Source of the DNA: Phytophthora quininea
Taxonomy: Eukaryota; Oomycota; Peronosporomycetes; Peronosporales; Peronosporaceae
Length of the DNA stretch: 64,000 bases
Direction: 5' to 3'
Assembly: GCA_011947345.1 (NCBI GenBank)
Contig: JAAVTG010000644.1
Coordinates: 124,001 to 188,000, forward strand
In this document: positions 1 through 11,248 of the stretch, piece by piece
Numbering within the stretch: the first letter of the stretch is position 1
Layout of the letters: each line of letters opens with the position of its first letter
Notes under the pieces: generated by a model
What the model was told of the DNA's origin: nothing
The model's database searches: none
What the model saw: only the letters and a program-made list of their open reading frames with translations
Made by a program: the position numbers and the translations under genes

Positions 1-341
1 CTTACGAGAAATCCACACAACTAGGTAATCGAATTATATTCTACTCTACTATCAGTCTAAAGTAATTGTAGTAATTATTAATATTGAAGCATGTTTTTGT
101 ATTGCATTTACTATTCTGATAATACTTTGTAAGAGTTCGCACAATGCAAATTACTAGTGGTTCAAAAGTGAACAATTAATAATGGAATGTGAATAGGCAA
201 CGAAAACGCATCTCCTTTTGGTTGAGTTGTGAAAAGGAAAATTTACCTAAGCAATCAGATGTCCATTCGAGTATGGGTAACAAGTTATTATGCAAGCTAT
301 TAAAATTATGATACCCCGAGGGGGGTACGCAGCCCGAAGCA

Positions 342-1330
342 CTACCAGGTCCGAAATGTAATACGGATCTCCATTTTCAAAATGAAGGCTTCGTTCAAAA
401 TCACGTAGAGCGTGTTGATGGTCACGATCACCGAGAGCTGCGACTCTTTCAGGTGGCTGATGACCGGGTTATACTGCAGCACGATCTGGTGCAAGTTGAC
501 GAGACCGAGCGGCACGAACACCACGACTTCATCCAGGCGATTGGGTAGCTCCCGGCGAACCGTATGGCGTAGCTGTCTGCACACAGTCACTTCCAGTCTT
601 TGTCTTCTTGGTCGCACGCGGTGGTAGTGCATTTTCAAACAACAAACGCTCAGCGCCAATGTTGTACGTCATGATAACCACTGTGTTGGCAAAGTCGACC
701 GTGCGTATGTGGGAGTCCGTTTGACAACTTTCCGCACCCTGTCGTCACCCACACCTGTCCCCACTGACGCATGAAGCAACCCGGGTTGATCTGGTGGCGA
801 CTGCAGTCATAGGTTCATAAGGATGACCTCCTCCAGGGAGCGCCTTAAGTAAGTAGCTAAGGCCAGAATAATCTCAGTTCGCAATTCGCAAATTCAAACA
901 CAAGTGCCTTTGGCACGTCAGACAACCGTCGTCCAGCAGTTGCAGCAAAATGTTCAGCACCTTCCGGTGGGACTTATCGATCTCATCCATGAGCGCCACG
1001 TTGTAGGGGTTGCGGCGGATAGCCTCCGTCAGCTGGCCGCCAACCTCGTAGCCAACGTATCCTGGAGGCGAACCCAGCAACTTCCTCACGCTGTCCTCTT
1101 CCATGTACTCGTTCATATCGATACGCACCATGTGCATGTCGCCGTTGAAGAGCTCGGGCGTCGAAGTTTTCGCCAGTGAACACCGATTGGGCCGAGGAAC
1201 AATACTCCACCGGTTGGTTGTCCTAAGCTGGCCCGGCATGGGATCCTAGGGCGGTATCGCAACCAGCGTTCCCTGCGATGTCCTGGCCAACCTCCCCGCT
1301 CCGCTCTGTTCACGATGCAATCTGATCTGC
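342..1330 (-). pseudogene. ClpB/Hsp104-type AAA+ disaggregase, decayed fragment
   Basis: On the minus strand, pieces of the second AAA+ module of a ClpB/Hsp104 chaperone follow one another in order but in different frames. Near 1300-1240 there is a GQD...SHAG-like segment. Near 1200 a Walker A region reads [12 protein letters not shown], in which the P-loop GKT is lost. At 1140-950 there is the segment [11 protein letters not shown], then SPPGYVGYE, then the Walker B region MDEIDKSH and [10 protein letters not shown]. At 715-660 comes RTVDFANTVVIMTYN, and at 570-360 the sensor/C-terminal part with NRLDEVVVF. About 180 nt of unrelated sequence separates the LLDDG and TVDF pieces. The N-terminal domain, first AAA+ module and middle domain are absent. 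The family refolds aggregated protein; this copy cannot. The family call is firm and the limits are approximate. Confidence 0.8.
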
Positions 1331-1372
1331 AAGCTTTAAGTCGCTTCTTTCGGTCACCAGCCATGATGGACG

Positions 1373-2010
1373 GCCCATAGTCAACACGCTGCGCTCCGAC
1401 TTCGACGACACCCCCACTGGGAGCAACCACATCTATGCCATCGTCGTGTGCGTCTTTGCGGCACTTGGATATTCTTCACCCACGACCAGGGCGTGACGTC
1501 GTCCACACTCATCATGGATTCGTTCATCTTGGAGTCGGCCGGCCCTACTACATGTAAGAGGGTGCACGGGTGCACGCGCTCGATTTCCAACCAGTCGAGT
1601 AAGTTCTACGCGGTCTGGTACAAAATGACGGACAACCTAGGCTGCCTTGTGGACGTTTTCATTGGCTGCATCATGGCCGACAAGTTGGGCGTCGCGCCGA
1701 CATCTACTGTGCGGGCCCGATGTTTTGCGGCTACACGTGCTGGGTCGAACCTAGCACCCTTCAACAAGTTCTAGGCACACACGTTCATATACTTAGCGCG
1801 CATCGTCCAGGGTTTCGGTGTCGATAATTCGTCCTTTTCGCTGCCGCTGTTCAGCGCCAAGGTGGCCCCGAGGAGCTGCACGGCATGCTCTCGGGCTTCA
1901 TACAGATGGCGGTCGTCATCTTACGCTTCCTGGCCAACGCCGTCAACATCATCGTGTGCAACCACGACCGCGGCTGGCGCACTATCAACGACATCCCATA
2001 GCACCACCCA
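1373..2010 (+). pseudogene. Unrecognised membrane-protein relic
   Basis: Several short forward reading stretches look protein-like but lie in different frames. They include VNTLRSDFDDTPTGSNHIYA followed by a hydrophobic run (about 1380-1460), FYAVWYKMTDNLGCLVDVF (about 1605-1660), a GPMFCGYTCWVEP segment (about 1715), and a strongly hydrophobic LSGFIQMAVVILRFLANAV segment (about 1885-1945) ending at a stop near 2000. The alternation of hydrophobic and soluble stretches suggests a former multi-pass membrane protein. I do not recognise the family. It lies head to head with the ClpB relic about 40 nt away, so both may be debris of one old insertion or deletion event. Confidence 0.25.
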
Positions 2011-4017
2011 TTGTGGTGCTGCTTGGCATCTAGTTCGTGTCCGAGAGTCCTCGCTGGTGACGTTCCAGCGCACGCTTCATCGACTATGTCGATTGCACGA
2101 ATCTTGTAGTTAATACCTGCGCGAAAGCGATATGTAATCCCGTAGCTGCCGAGTATGGCTGGTTTAGCAGCGGCCAAATCGATATCATTCCTTGAATCAC
2201 TCCTTTAGTTTTCGTAGAATGCTTAACGTGTCCATCAGTCACTGATGGCTCCTTCACGAGTACTTGCTGATAAAGGCGCTCAAATCCCTTGTACATGTTC
2301 ACAATACCCGTTCAGCGTCATTACAACAATGTATCTCAGTTTACCACGGCCAAGCACGGGCTTCAGCAGGTTCGCTGCGTTCGCGAAGTCTGCCCGGCGC
2401 CAATAATCAAATTCATATAAATTGGCAGTCCTTGACATTTCTGAAACGATGGTTACACAAAGGTTGCCACATGACATCTGCTGCTGAGAGGTACTGTAAA
2501 TGTTGTCCGAATGTTGTTTGATGACATCCGAAATCTGCAAGGCCTTAAACGACAGTTCATCGAACTGCGAATTGTTTTACCAATCAAGTGGGTTATAGGT
2601 ATATGTTTAAATCATGGCAAGAGCGCTATAACGCGTTCTTGTTACAAACCCCTGAAAAATCCTTGTTAGTACCAACATTACAGGCTCTACGATCTAAATC
2701 CACGTTTTTATATTCTTGTAAACAACTGCGACCGCTTTCAGTTGGCTTTGGTCTAGTAGATGGCTGCGGGCTGTTCTGATGCTTTAGACCAAAGTATCAC
2801 TGAAGCATTAGTAGCTAGGGCTACGCGAATACTGGGATAGCACTTTAAATACTGGTACCGGTGATTTTTTTCAGCATCTAGTGTGCCTGTGGTATAGGAC
2901 TCCATGTGAAAACTCGTTAGTAGTACGGATAGACTCCACGCACGACAATACGTCGCCCGGATAGGTCAACGAGAGTTGAGGCTTAAATCTGAAGACCTAG
3001 ATTCAGCCCTAGCACCGGGACTGACTGGTCTTGTGATTCGTTCTCGCAAACTTCCCAAGTAAGCAGACGCCACTAGCACGAGCTCGCTAGCGCGCCAAAC
3101 CTCGCTAGCCCAACAGCAGAAAAGTCTAAAGCCAATTCAGGCCGACTGCGAGTCCACCGAGGTCTCAGCCTGCGATGACCTTTAGAGAAGCGGGGAGACA
3201 CTTGGCCCCGAATAGAAGCACTGGTAATTCAGCCTTCACGCTATACACACTCAACCTTGCCACAAACACTTGGCTTGGCCGAGGGGCGAGCACTGTCCTC
3301 ACGGATAAATGTGCCCACGGACAGACATAACCCGCTCAAACGGCGCGGATCCAGACGCAACGTACCGAAGACGATTCCGCTGCCGGACTAGGCTTTGTGT
3401 GCTTGAGGGGAAATTCTGTTCTGTATATGTAGTGCCCATTCAGGCTTATGTAAATCCTATCTTTCCAAACAAATATGCACTGAAATATGATCCGTTTCCT
3501 AAATGCGGCCTCGTTGAACCCACCGCCGAGGTCCCCGAAGAGTCTTCGAGCTCCCAGACTGGCCACCGACGTTTCGGAGAGGTCGGATCGTTACTACCGA
3601 GTCTTCTCAACCATCACAGAGGTTCCCAACAGTCGTCGGGGCTTGGAAAGGGTCGCCTGGATCTTTGTCCGTTGGCCAACGTAACGTCGACGAGTCATCG
3701 GAGGTTCTGAGAAATGACCAATCACAGTGCCTTCCGTTGGACATAGTGGGTCGATCCACAAAAGAGATCCCCGTCCATGACAGCTGAGACCTCGCCAGAC
3801 TTGAAAATCCAGCCAATCAGACTTTACTCCGTTGGGGATGACCCAGGGCGAACCCTCGCCAGCCATCGCGCGGCGTAGCGAGGATTCGCCCCGCTTCTCA
3901 GACAAATCACTATACCACACGCCATCTGTCCTCGAGGATATGTGGGATTATTGGCAGCTACAAATATGATAGGCGTATAGAAGGGGCGCGATTTTTTATG
4001 TTTTAATCGGCTACGTT
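2011..4017. other. Gene-poor spacer
   Basis: About 2 kb without a supportable gene. Open frames are short (under 135 codons), overlap on both strands and have no recognisable motifs. The longest (3309-3710, forward) is low-complexity basic and serine-rich and looks non-coding. Confidence 0.5.
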
Positions 4018-5157
4018 TTATTTCGGTCCATTTTGGATGCTTTCCATGGTGTTATGGCTATATTTCATGGAGGCGTTAGCGATTGCTGTTGAGTGATCCA
4101 ATGCCTCGTCTTGTAGGTTGAGCCTCCCCCCACACACACACTCACACACAAAAAATCTTCGCATCGTTGCTTTGCGATTGAGAATAACTTCACATATGCG
4201 TTGGCAGTCTCCGAGCGAGCAAACATGAACGTTATCGGATAAAACTTCTGCTTGAATTTCAGAGTTAATGTATACCTGCGGCCGAAGGTGTCGAATGACA
4301 CAAGAGTCCAACCACCACAGTGAAGTTTGTACGTTCCATCCGTCACACCCAAAATACTGTGGTGTTGGCCGATAATAGTCCTGGACACAGCTCGAAACAG
4401 TTTTCTCGACGTGAAGATTATTCCGATTGATTGGTTGCGATTGTCCAGTTTGTCCGTGAAACAATCCAGTACCAATAGTTCGTTCTGAAAGCTGAAAGGC
4501 TGCCGAGTAGTACACGCTGAGTCATAACCGGGGCTGTATCACATGTGCTCAAAACAGTTTAGCGACGTCGCACACATTTGTGGAGTCGCCCATTCCATAA
4601 CGTCCACGAACGTCGTGATCGAGAATTCACCCTGCTTGCGTAGCTTCTGGGCGCGATTCTTGAGCTGATCCACACTTGACAACAATGGCAATAGTTCTTC
4701 TGACCGGCTGTATCGCATACGCAGTGTGTTCAAAAACCTTTGCGGGCCTTGGCCACCGAGCAGCATGTCGATATCCACCAAAAATAGTTTATGAATGCCA
4801 CGTCTTTGAGCCTTAGGAGGTACAGCGAATTGTGTGTGTGCTCCTCTTCTCGTTAGCACAAACTTGCCGTTGTTGCCCTTAGTATGCGCGCCTCAGCCAT
4901 ACACGCCACGTGTGAGGTACACCTCCCTCTTGAACCTCTGGTGTTGTTGCTTGCAAAAGTATAGTGGTCATTCTCAAGGACGTCCAAAGGTTCCCTGCTT
5001 GCTCTTTCGTGTTGAAGGTGATAGGATGTCGCATCACCGCTGCGTTGCCATTGCTGACCCGAAGGTGAGCGGTATCTGCTCCATCATTGTCGTTGCCGGT
5101 AGCTGGTTCACCTTCACTCTCGTAGGGGTACTCGTCGCAGCTACTTCCATCTTGCAC
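4018..5157 (-). pseudogene. MULE-like transposase relic
   Basis: Reading leftward on the minus strand, three frame segments join into one Mutator-like (MULE/FAR1-like) transposase. The first (5157-4880) carries HPITFNTKEQAGNLWTS and a W-V-W segment. The second (4859-4539) carries TRRGAHTQFAVPPKAQRR and a helical region with FLNTLRMRYSRSEELLPLLS. The third (4475-4065) carries SILGVTDGTYKLHCGGWTL, then TLTLKFKQKFYPITFMFARS, then TANAYVKLF. The first two resemble the DNA-binding (FLYWCH/WRKY-like) N-terminus common in oomycete MULEs. The third is the start of the MULE catalytic domain, where the TDGTYK aspartate is expected to be catalytic. The rest of the catalytic core and the C-terminus are missing and frames shift near 4870 and 4530. 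I did not find convincing terminal inverted repeats by eye. Confidence 0.7.
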
Positions 5158-5386
5158 ATTCCAGCCATCACTATCATCTGATGGATAGAAAGGGGAGGGG
5201 GCTGCCGCTTGACGAGCTGATCAACTCGTTGCGATCTTGATCCGATTGATTTGCATCGTCGCTGGGGAATCATCAGCGGACTGCAGATTGGCGGTGTGTA
5301 ACGACTCCAAAGAAGTCTTCAATTTCGCGTGAATTCCTCCATCGGGCTTAACATGTCGCCAAGACCTGACGCGCTCAGTACACTAG

Positions 5387-5683
5387 CTGACGCCCACGTC
5401 GTGTTTAGCGCTAGAGGGGTGGCGAGAAGCTTGCAAGAAGACGGAAACATCTAGAAAGGTCGACGTCGACGACGACACCACCCACTTTGACGCCCTCGTC
5501 CGTCGCCTGGAGATCCGCAAGAGGGCTCGCAAGCGTCTGACCCAGCTCCTCAATCACGTCGACGAAGAGGTTGCGGCTCTGGAGGAGGCTGTACAGAGCC
5601 TCCGCCGTTTCATGCCTCCGCCGCAGAGGAACGTCCGGCCACCCCAGAGTGGATGCAATCCGACAGCGAGTAATGTCCATTAG
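5387..5683 (+). pseudogene. Coiled-coil ORF relic, probably transposon-derived
   Basis: A 98-codon open stretch without an ATG near its start. It encodes an amphipathic, charged helix (FDALVRRLEIRKRARKRL, then DEEVAALEEAVQSLRRF) followed by a proline-rich tail and a stop. The heptad-like spacing of leucines indicates a coiled coil. It lies between the MULE relic and the Helitron and is followed by a small cysteine cluster on the same strand. The absence of a start codon and the surroundings suggest a 3' fragment of a mobile-element protein. No family can be named. Confidence 0.35.
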
Positions 5684-5896
5684 CCTAATACCATGGTCAC
5701 TACAAAGTACAACATTTTTCTGAATTTCGGTCAATTACATTCTGACATATATTATATTAAAAATTCCTTTCCTAATCGGCTACCTCCACAATCCTGGCGT
5801 GGGTTGCTGTGGTTCAGTTTCTCTTCGTTCTTGGTTTTCCTCGCCACCACCCCGGCACCCTCCTAGATAGGGCGACTGCGCTTGGCGACTCGAGGC

Positions 5897-5980
5897 ATGT
5901 TGAAAAATGAGTGTACTAGATGCCGTAAAAAAAAAGGGAAAAATTGTACTTTTCCCTCTGAACTTCAATGTCAGACTTAA
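5897..5980 (+). other. 27-codon ORF with a cysteine cluster
   Basis: The short ORF contains C-x2-C followed by a basic run (RCRKKKGKN) and two further cysteines, reminiscent of a zinc cluster or knuckle. It follows the coiled-coil relic on the same strand, so the two could be pieces of one decayed mobile-element protein. It is too short for a firm call, and an A-rich run makes the frame uncertain. Confidence 0.2.
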
Positions 5981-6194
5981 ATTCAGACTCAGTCGATACC
6001 TTACCGACTACATATAATATATTGGATTTTCTGTACGAAAACTGAACCGCCAGTGAAATTAGAGATTTGACACATTGAATACCATGCAGTTACTGTGAAC
6101 GCAATACATCCCCATAAAGATTTGTAATTTTTTCTAAATTAAAATAATCTTTTCTGGTATAACAGCAATATCGAACTGATTACCGTTGACATTA

Positions 6195-9051
6195 ATCCTT
6201 GTTGGGTTATCCCAGAGAAACTGCGTTAATACAGACTTATCAAATTTTCAAAACTATCGCGATATATTCCTACCAGTATCAATATCTTAGACTACTACTA
6301 GAGACTTGCTGTCTGTCCGTTTGTCGGTCGGTCGGTCCGTCGCCGAGTTTCGATGGACAAGATCCGGCGCTGCCATTGGCTGCCGAGCGCCAGCGACGGC
6401 GGCGCCCATTCGCCGAAAAGAGTTTCAGCCAATCACTGCCGAGCGGAGCGAAGGCGGCCCGAGAAGGTGGACCACACGAATAGTAGGGTGGTCCACACCA
6501 AACGTACTTAATGAAGAGGTCGACAGTAGTCCCCTATACACATAGTCCACACACAACCAAACCCAAACGCGATGGAGCGTGGGAACGTTACCTGCGCTCG
6601 CTTGCGAAGACGATGCTATACAAAGACATCCTCAAGGATTTCGTTTGGAACGAGAAGCAGTGGGTTCGGCGTAAGCAGTAGAGAGAGGCACTAGAAAGAA
6701 TAATCCATGTAACCTCCCGGACGCCGAGAAGTTTTTCCTCCGAATATTGCTCTGTAATCGAAGAGAGCCTACATCGTTCGAGAGTTTACGGACAGTTAAC
6801 GGCGTCGTATGTCCCACGTTTTGGGACGCAGCGTTACAATTGGGATATCTTGACAACGATCAAGAGTGGTCTGCATGCATGACAGAGGCTGCAAGTTTTT
6901 AGATCCCATGCCAACTTCGACAGCTCTTCAGTACACTGTTAGTGTACTCGATGCCAAGAGATGTCCGTGGGTTGTGGGACCAATTCTACGAGGAATTGAA
7001 TCGGGACATAGCGCATAAGCACTGGGATCTCCCCGAGTCTACACGAGAGACTGTGATGTTTGAGACGCTAAAAAGCGTTAACGATTTGCTAAAGGTGAGT
7101 GGGTATGCTGTGACCGATTTTGAGATTTTGACCTTCCGCAGTTGAGTGATTTCCCGAGTTTGGCTCGAGAGTCTCTTCTCGACAACAATCTCATACGCCG
7201 CGAGAAAGGCTACAGCGCAAGGACATTGGAGGCTATTGTTCGCGACGAGGCCAAGCTCAACGAAGGGCAGAAAGCCGTATTCGACCAGATCATACAAGCC
7301 GTCGAAGCCGAGTTAGGACATGGGATATCGACGACCAGCGCTTCGCGTAACGACGGGGCAGTTCATCCACGCAGGAAGTTTCACAAAAGCTTCTTTGTTG
7401 GTGAGCCTGGTGGAACGGGAAAGTCTACATTACTTCGACGCATTTTGGCCAGGGTGCGTCTGGATGGGAAGATTGCACTTGCTGTTGCGTCCAGTGGAAT
7501 TGCATCTCCACTTCTCATGGGCGGGCGTACGGCGCATTCTACTTTCAAAATTCCGCTGAAACTGGACAAGGATTCTACGTGTTCGATTTTCAAACAATCG
7601 CATCTGCGCAAGCTTATCCAGCAGACCAGTTTGGTCATTTGGGATGAAGCTCCGATGACCCATCGCCACGCGTTTGAGGCTGTCGACCGAACGCTACGGG
7701 CCATTGTGGATAACCCCAGAGAGCCTTTCGGCGGAAAGATTTTTGTCCTCTCAGGAGATGTCTGCCAGATCCTTCCTGTCGTGAAGAGAGGCACGCCTGC
7801 AGAAACGATCAACGCGTGTATAAAGGAATCGCCTCTGTGGAGACACTTTTGCAGGTTCGGTTAACACAGAACATGCGCATTGGGAGCGAGGGGACAGGAG
7901 AAAGCGACGAGGATATCCTGTCTTTCTCTGATTTTTGCTTGCCGTTGGGGAGGGTCGGCACGGAAAACGTGCTGATCTTGGCAATGACTACATCAAGATT
8001 CCTGCTGATATGCTGATCCCGAATCCTCCTGTAGAAGACGATGAGGACGAGGAAATAGCTCCAGAGGCAACACCAAGGGGTATGGCCCGCATCATTGACG
8101 CAATGTATGCCGACGTTGGGAATCCGGAGGTTGCGACGGATGAATATTTTACCAGCCGAACGGTTTTGACGACTACGAATGAGACGGTACGGAGAATCAA
8201 CGAGGCACTCGCAGCTCGACTTCCGGAGACAGCGCGGGAGTATTTGTCAGTGAACTCGGTGGAGGAGGATGACGGAACGTCGTTCGAGCAGGAGTTTCTC
8301 CACTTGGTGAACATGAACGGGATTCTACCTCACAGACTACTGCTCAATTAGGGCATCCCCATCATGATGATGAGAAATTTGAACCCGGATCTTGGACTGT
8401 GCAACGGAACGCGTCTACGGATCGTCGACTTGAAGGACCACGTTATTCGGACAACAATTATGACTGGAGAACGAACAGGCCAAGAAGTACTCATCCCGAG
8501 AATTATGTTCGTGAGCGACGACGACAACTCCGATTTCCCCTTCCGGCTACGACGAAAGCAGTTCCCCGTGCAACCAACATTTGCCATGATGATTAACAAG
8601 GCCCAAGGTCAGACGGTGTTAAACTTGGGGCTGTACCTGGTTTCCCGTGCTGTTCGCATGGCCGGTTATATGTGGCGTTGTCTCGCGTGACCTCTCGAAG
8701 CAAGTTCAAGGCATTGATTGAGTATCCAGAGTTCGTAGAGCCGGACGGGGAGTGTACACGAGAAACATCGTGTACACGCAGATTTTTGATTAGGAATCGA
8801 GGTGCATTTCTAGGCTAGATGTAGTAGCTTGCCACTGCGAACTAGAACCTAGCTTTATTTTGGACAAATGGCACTTGGCAATTTTCGTGTTTTTATAAAA
8901 CATTTTATACACCTGTGTACGTTTTAGATTAAACTACTTCGTAATTCGTGTGAAAAGCTAAATCATCCCGCCGGAGCATAGCGGAGGCAGGCGGTCCACA
9001 CAGCTGCATCCAACCATAAACCACCACCGCGTAGCGGCGGGTCCCAGCTAG
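6195..9051 (+). mobile_element. Degenerate Helitron (helicase part only)
   Basis: The element is defined by a Pif1-like Helitron helicase relic (6571-8818) and a canonical Helitron 3' end, with a short GC hairpin followed by CTAG and a host T at 9048-9052. Helitrons move by rolling-circle replication and insert between A and T. The 5' end is not certain. An A followed by TC at about 6192-6195 precedes the pyrimidine-rich GTCGGTCGGTCGGTC tract (about 6320), which looks like Helitron leader sequence, but another TC could be the true start. No Rep (HUH endonuclease) domain is present upstream of the helicase, so this is a truncated, non-autonomous copy. Confidence 0.65.
6571..8818 (+). pseudogene. 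Helitron Pif1-like helicase, frame-broken
   Basis: The C-terminal helicase half of a Helitron RepHel protein. Upstream, the segment DAEKFFLRILLCNRREPTSF (about 6720-6780) is the typical region preceding the helicase. A 47-nt GT-AG intron at 7095-7141 joins DLLK to LSDFPS. The ORF 7142-7864 carries Walker A (GEPGGTGKST), Walker B (WDEAPM) and GGKIFVLSGDVCQILPVV. The frame then shifts into LTQNMRI (about 7860) and into 7935-8351 (nucleotide-exit loop region). It resumes after an in-frame stop at 8349-8351 with NGTRLRIV, QPTFAMMINKAQGQT and finally VALSRVTS before the stop at 8818. At least two in-frame stops (near 6680 and 6900) and several shifts show loss of function. Confidence 0.85.
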
Positions 9052-9052
9052 T
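9020..9052 (+). repeat. Helitron 3' terminal hairpin and CTAG end
   Basis: The sequence CCACCGC-GTA-GCGGCGG at about 9024-9040 folds into a short stem with one mismatch. It is followed by GTCCCAG and CTAG, then T at 9052. A subterminal hairpin about ten bases before CTRR is the diagnostic Helitron 3' end. Confidence 0.75.
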
Positions 9053-9366
9053 AAAATGCCAACGCAACAATGTTGAGCTGTTCGACAAGGTGACTGCCTC
9101 GCTGAGAGTATCAGGATCAACCTGCAACTCATCAAAGCATCCTCCTCCTAATCGAAGCAGAGCAGATCGACATAAACTTCCCCATCGATTTCCGAGTTCA
9201 AGGCTCTTCCTCCATATCATACCGGTACTGTACGCTGAGCAAGTTGACTTGTGGTTGATGACCTGGACTGTGAGGCAAATATTCGTCATATTTGAGCGAC
9301 GCTTTCCCTCTGCGGTCCAGCATGTCTGCAAGTCTTATTCTCCAAACGACCCTGTCCGCGAGAGCG
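9053..9366. other. Spacer after the Helitron
   Basis: I see no gene here. Short overlapping frames on both strands lack recognisable motifs. The stretch may contain the eroded upstream region of the NLP-like fragment. Confidence 0.4.
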
Positions 9367-9603
9367 ATGCATCTCAACTGCATCGTCGCCTTCGCGGCTG
9401 GACTTGCCGCCTCCACCCACGCCAAAGCCAAAGAGCTTAAGTACGACTCGGTGTTGCCATTTCCACAGACAAAGGCCACGACGACGGAATTCGCGGATGC
9501 GCTGACTTTCAAGTCTCAACTGAAAGGCACAGCAGCCTTTCATACTCTCGGTTCGCGACCGAGAGAGTCTTTGGCAGACCCCGGATTTACACCTGGGACT
9601 TGA
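9367..9603 (+). pseudogene. NLP (NPP1-like) N-terminal fragment
   Basis: From the ATG at 9367 the frame encodes a probable secretion signal (hydrophobic MHLNCIVAFAAGLAAS) and then YDSVLPFPQTKATTTEFADA. This matches the layout of the mature N-terminus of necrosis- and ethylene-inducing-like proteins, where a DxVxPFPQ-like stretch precedes the FKPQL-type segment; here FKSQL is seen. After this point (about 9515) similarity ends and unrelated codons run to a stop at 9603. The central conserved heptapeptide region and the C-terminal half are absent. Intact NLPs are secreted and act on plant membranes; this remnant cannot. An alternative is a chance secretory ORF. It sits about 300 nt beyond the Helitron end. 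Confidence 0.5.
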
Positions 9604-10060
9604 TACAACGAATTTATACGAAAGTATGTACAGTACATATAATAAGGCTTTACCAGCCACTGTGGGTTGCGAAGAAATGCGCTTCAGAGTGGAAGAGTTG
9701 CTTTGAGGGCGTTCCCAACTCATTTAAGAGGACTACTATCTAAATCAGCCGTCAGTAGTGTGCGTCACAGGGCGACTTTCAATGTGGTTGCATGCATTTT
9801 TTTAGCCAACTCGATCTCCTTTTGGCGCGCGTCACAGCTTTGAAGTCGTGAAGTATGATATCCTGTTGCTATACAACCAAACGATCCCTTTTATCAAAGT
9901 CTACCCGTCCCGAAATGACCGCTCTTATCATACTAAAACTAGCTGTCCAGACAATCATTACGAAATGGATACAATTGAATAAACCGGACGCATCTTTGTA
10001 TGGCGAACGACCTCGAGGCTAAACTGCCGCGTTGATTTGCGGCTCCGGTGGTCAAGAAGC
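9604..10060. other. Spacer upstream of the BolA-like gene
   Basis: AT-richer sequence with no supportable coding region. It should contain the promoter of the BolA-like gene, but I could not pick out a convincing Inr. Confidence 0.4.
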
Positions 10061-10449
10061 ATGTTGAGCTCCATTCGCCGTCGCGTGCTGTCGTCCGCCA
10101 AGCGTCCTGCCGCGCGGGCCTGGTTCGCGTCATCCGCCGACGGAGCTGGCAGCGAGGCCGAGCAGGCCATGCACAGCTCGCTGCAGTCGCGGCTGGGGCG
10201 GTGCACGTCAAGGTCACGGACGTCTCGGGTGGCTGCGGCTCCATGTTTGACATCGAGGTGGCGTCTCCGCAGTTCAGCGGCCAGTCGCGCGTCAAGCAGC
10301 ACCGTATGGTGACCGAGGTGCGGTCCTTAACCTGTGCTAATATCCGACCTTGCTTACTTTGGCTGCCACAGATCCTCAAAGAGGAGATCAAGAGTATGCA
10401 TGGCCTCACGATCCGCACCATGACGCCCGAGCAGTTCCAGGCCAAGTGA
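10061..10449 (+). CDS. BolA-like protein, mitochondrial BOLA3 type, one intron and one frame break
   Basis: The ATG at 10061 starts a basic, serine- and arginine-rich leader (MLSSIRRRVLSSAKRP) that looks like a mitochondrial presequence. It is followed by EQAMHSSLQSRL and then VTDVSGGCGSMFDIEV, QSRVKQHRMVTE and ILKEEIKSMHGLTI. The GGCG-SM and VKQHRMV segments are the BolA fold signature; BolA proteins partner monothiol glutaredoxins in iron-sulfur cluster transfer. A GT-AG intron lies at 10318-10371 (54 nt, with CTAAT as a possible branch site). The frame changes once, near 10190-10200, where CTGGGGCGG would need one more G, consistent with a homopolymer error. The stop at 10449 lies 73 nt from the convergent HPRT gene. 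The size (about 110 aa) is usual for BOLA3. Confidence 0.85.
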
Positions 10450-10522
10450 GGCAGCTCTAACGACAAGGAGAAAGATATATAGACGCGGTTCTAGTCGGTT
10501 GTGGATCAAAGCAGTCTTTGCT

Positions 10523-11248
10523 CTAGGCCTGGGCCTTGTACTTGGCGATGCCGACGTCGTTGATGATGCAGATGTGGTCCAGGTCGCGGAAGATCTCGTC
10601 GTAGTCGAGGCAGTAGCCCACGACGAACTTGTCAGGGATGTTGAAGCCCACAAAGTCCGCCTTGAAGCCGCAGCTCTGCGGGTTGCGCTTCTCCAGCAGA
10701 CTGGCCACGTGCACGGACGCGGGCTCGTACTGCTGCAGCATGGGTACGAGCTTGGCCATGGTGCGGCCCGTGTCGATGATATCCTCGACCAGCAGCAGGT
10801 TCTTGCCCTTGAACTTGGTCAGGTCGGCGCCCGAGACCTGCACGTTGCCCGTGCTCTGGGTGCCGTCGTAGCTCTTGACGCGGATAAAGTCAAAGGTGAA
10901 GGGCACGTAGTCGCACTTGTTGTACTTGTGGAAGAGCCGCAGCTTCTCCACCAGGTCGTGGAAGAAGGCGCTTCCGCCCTTGAGCACGCACAGCAGGTGG
11001 ACAGTCTTACCCTCGTAGAAGTAGCGGATGTCCTGCGCCAGCTTCTCCACGCGGTCCGAGATGAGACCGTGCGGGATGAGCACCGACTCGAGCGAGTCCA
11101 AGTAGTGGTGCGGCACCAGGAACTGCGACTTGTCGAAGGTGGCGGCGTCCTCCACGTAGATCTCGCGCTTCGGGTCCTGCAATGGAGAGGCAGGTTTAGC
11201 ATAGGAAGGATGAACCAGTCAGGCAGAGTCTGCTGGACGTACGGCCAT
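10523..11248 (-). CDS. HPRT: Hypoxanthine-guanine phosphoribosyltransferase
   Basis: A 219-aa purine-salvage enzyme that transfers the phosphoribosyl group from PRPP to hypoxanthine or guanine in the cytosol. The PRPP-binding signature VEDIIDTGRTM lies at residues 132-142. The LKGG loop is at 67-70, the flexible SYDGTQSTG loop at about 104-112, and the C-terminal purine-binding region FVGFNIPDKFVVGY follows. I place the start at 11248. The exon ATG-GCC (11248-11243) is followed by a GTACGT donor, a 66-nt intron (11242-11177) and a TTGCAG acceptor, giving MADPKREIYV. The alternative ATG at 11182 would begin inside the acceptor (ATGCAG would be an artefact). The frame is otherwise uninterrupted. 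A long forward ORF over the same bases is a shadow. Confidence 0.95.

Noticed and set aside
4125..4150. CACACA-rich stretch considered as a repeat or regulatory tract
   Set aside because: A short, imperfect microsatellite inside the MULE relic; no further significance seen.
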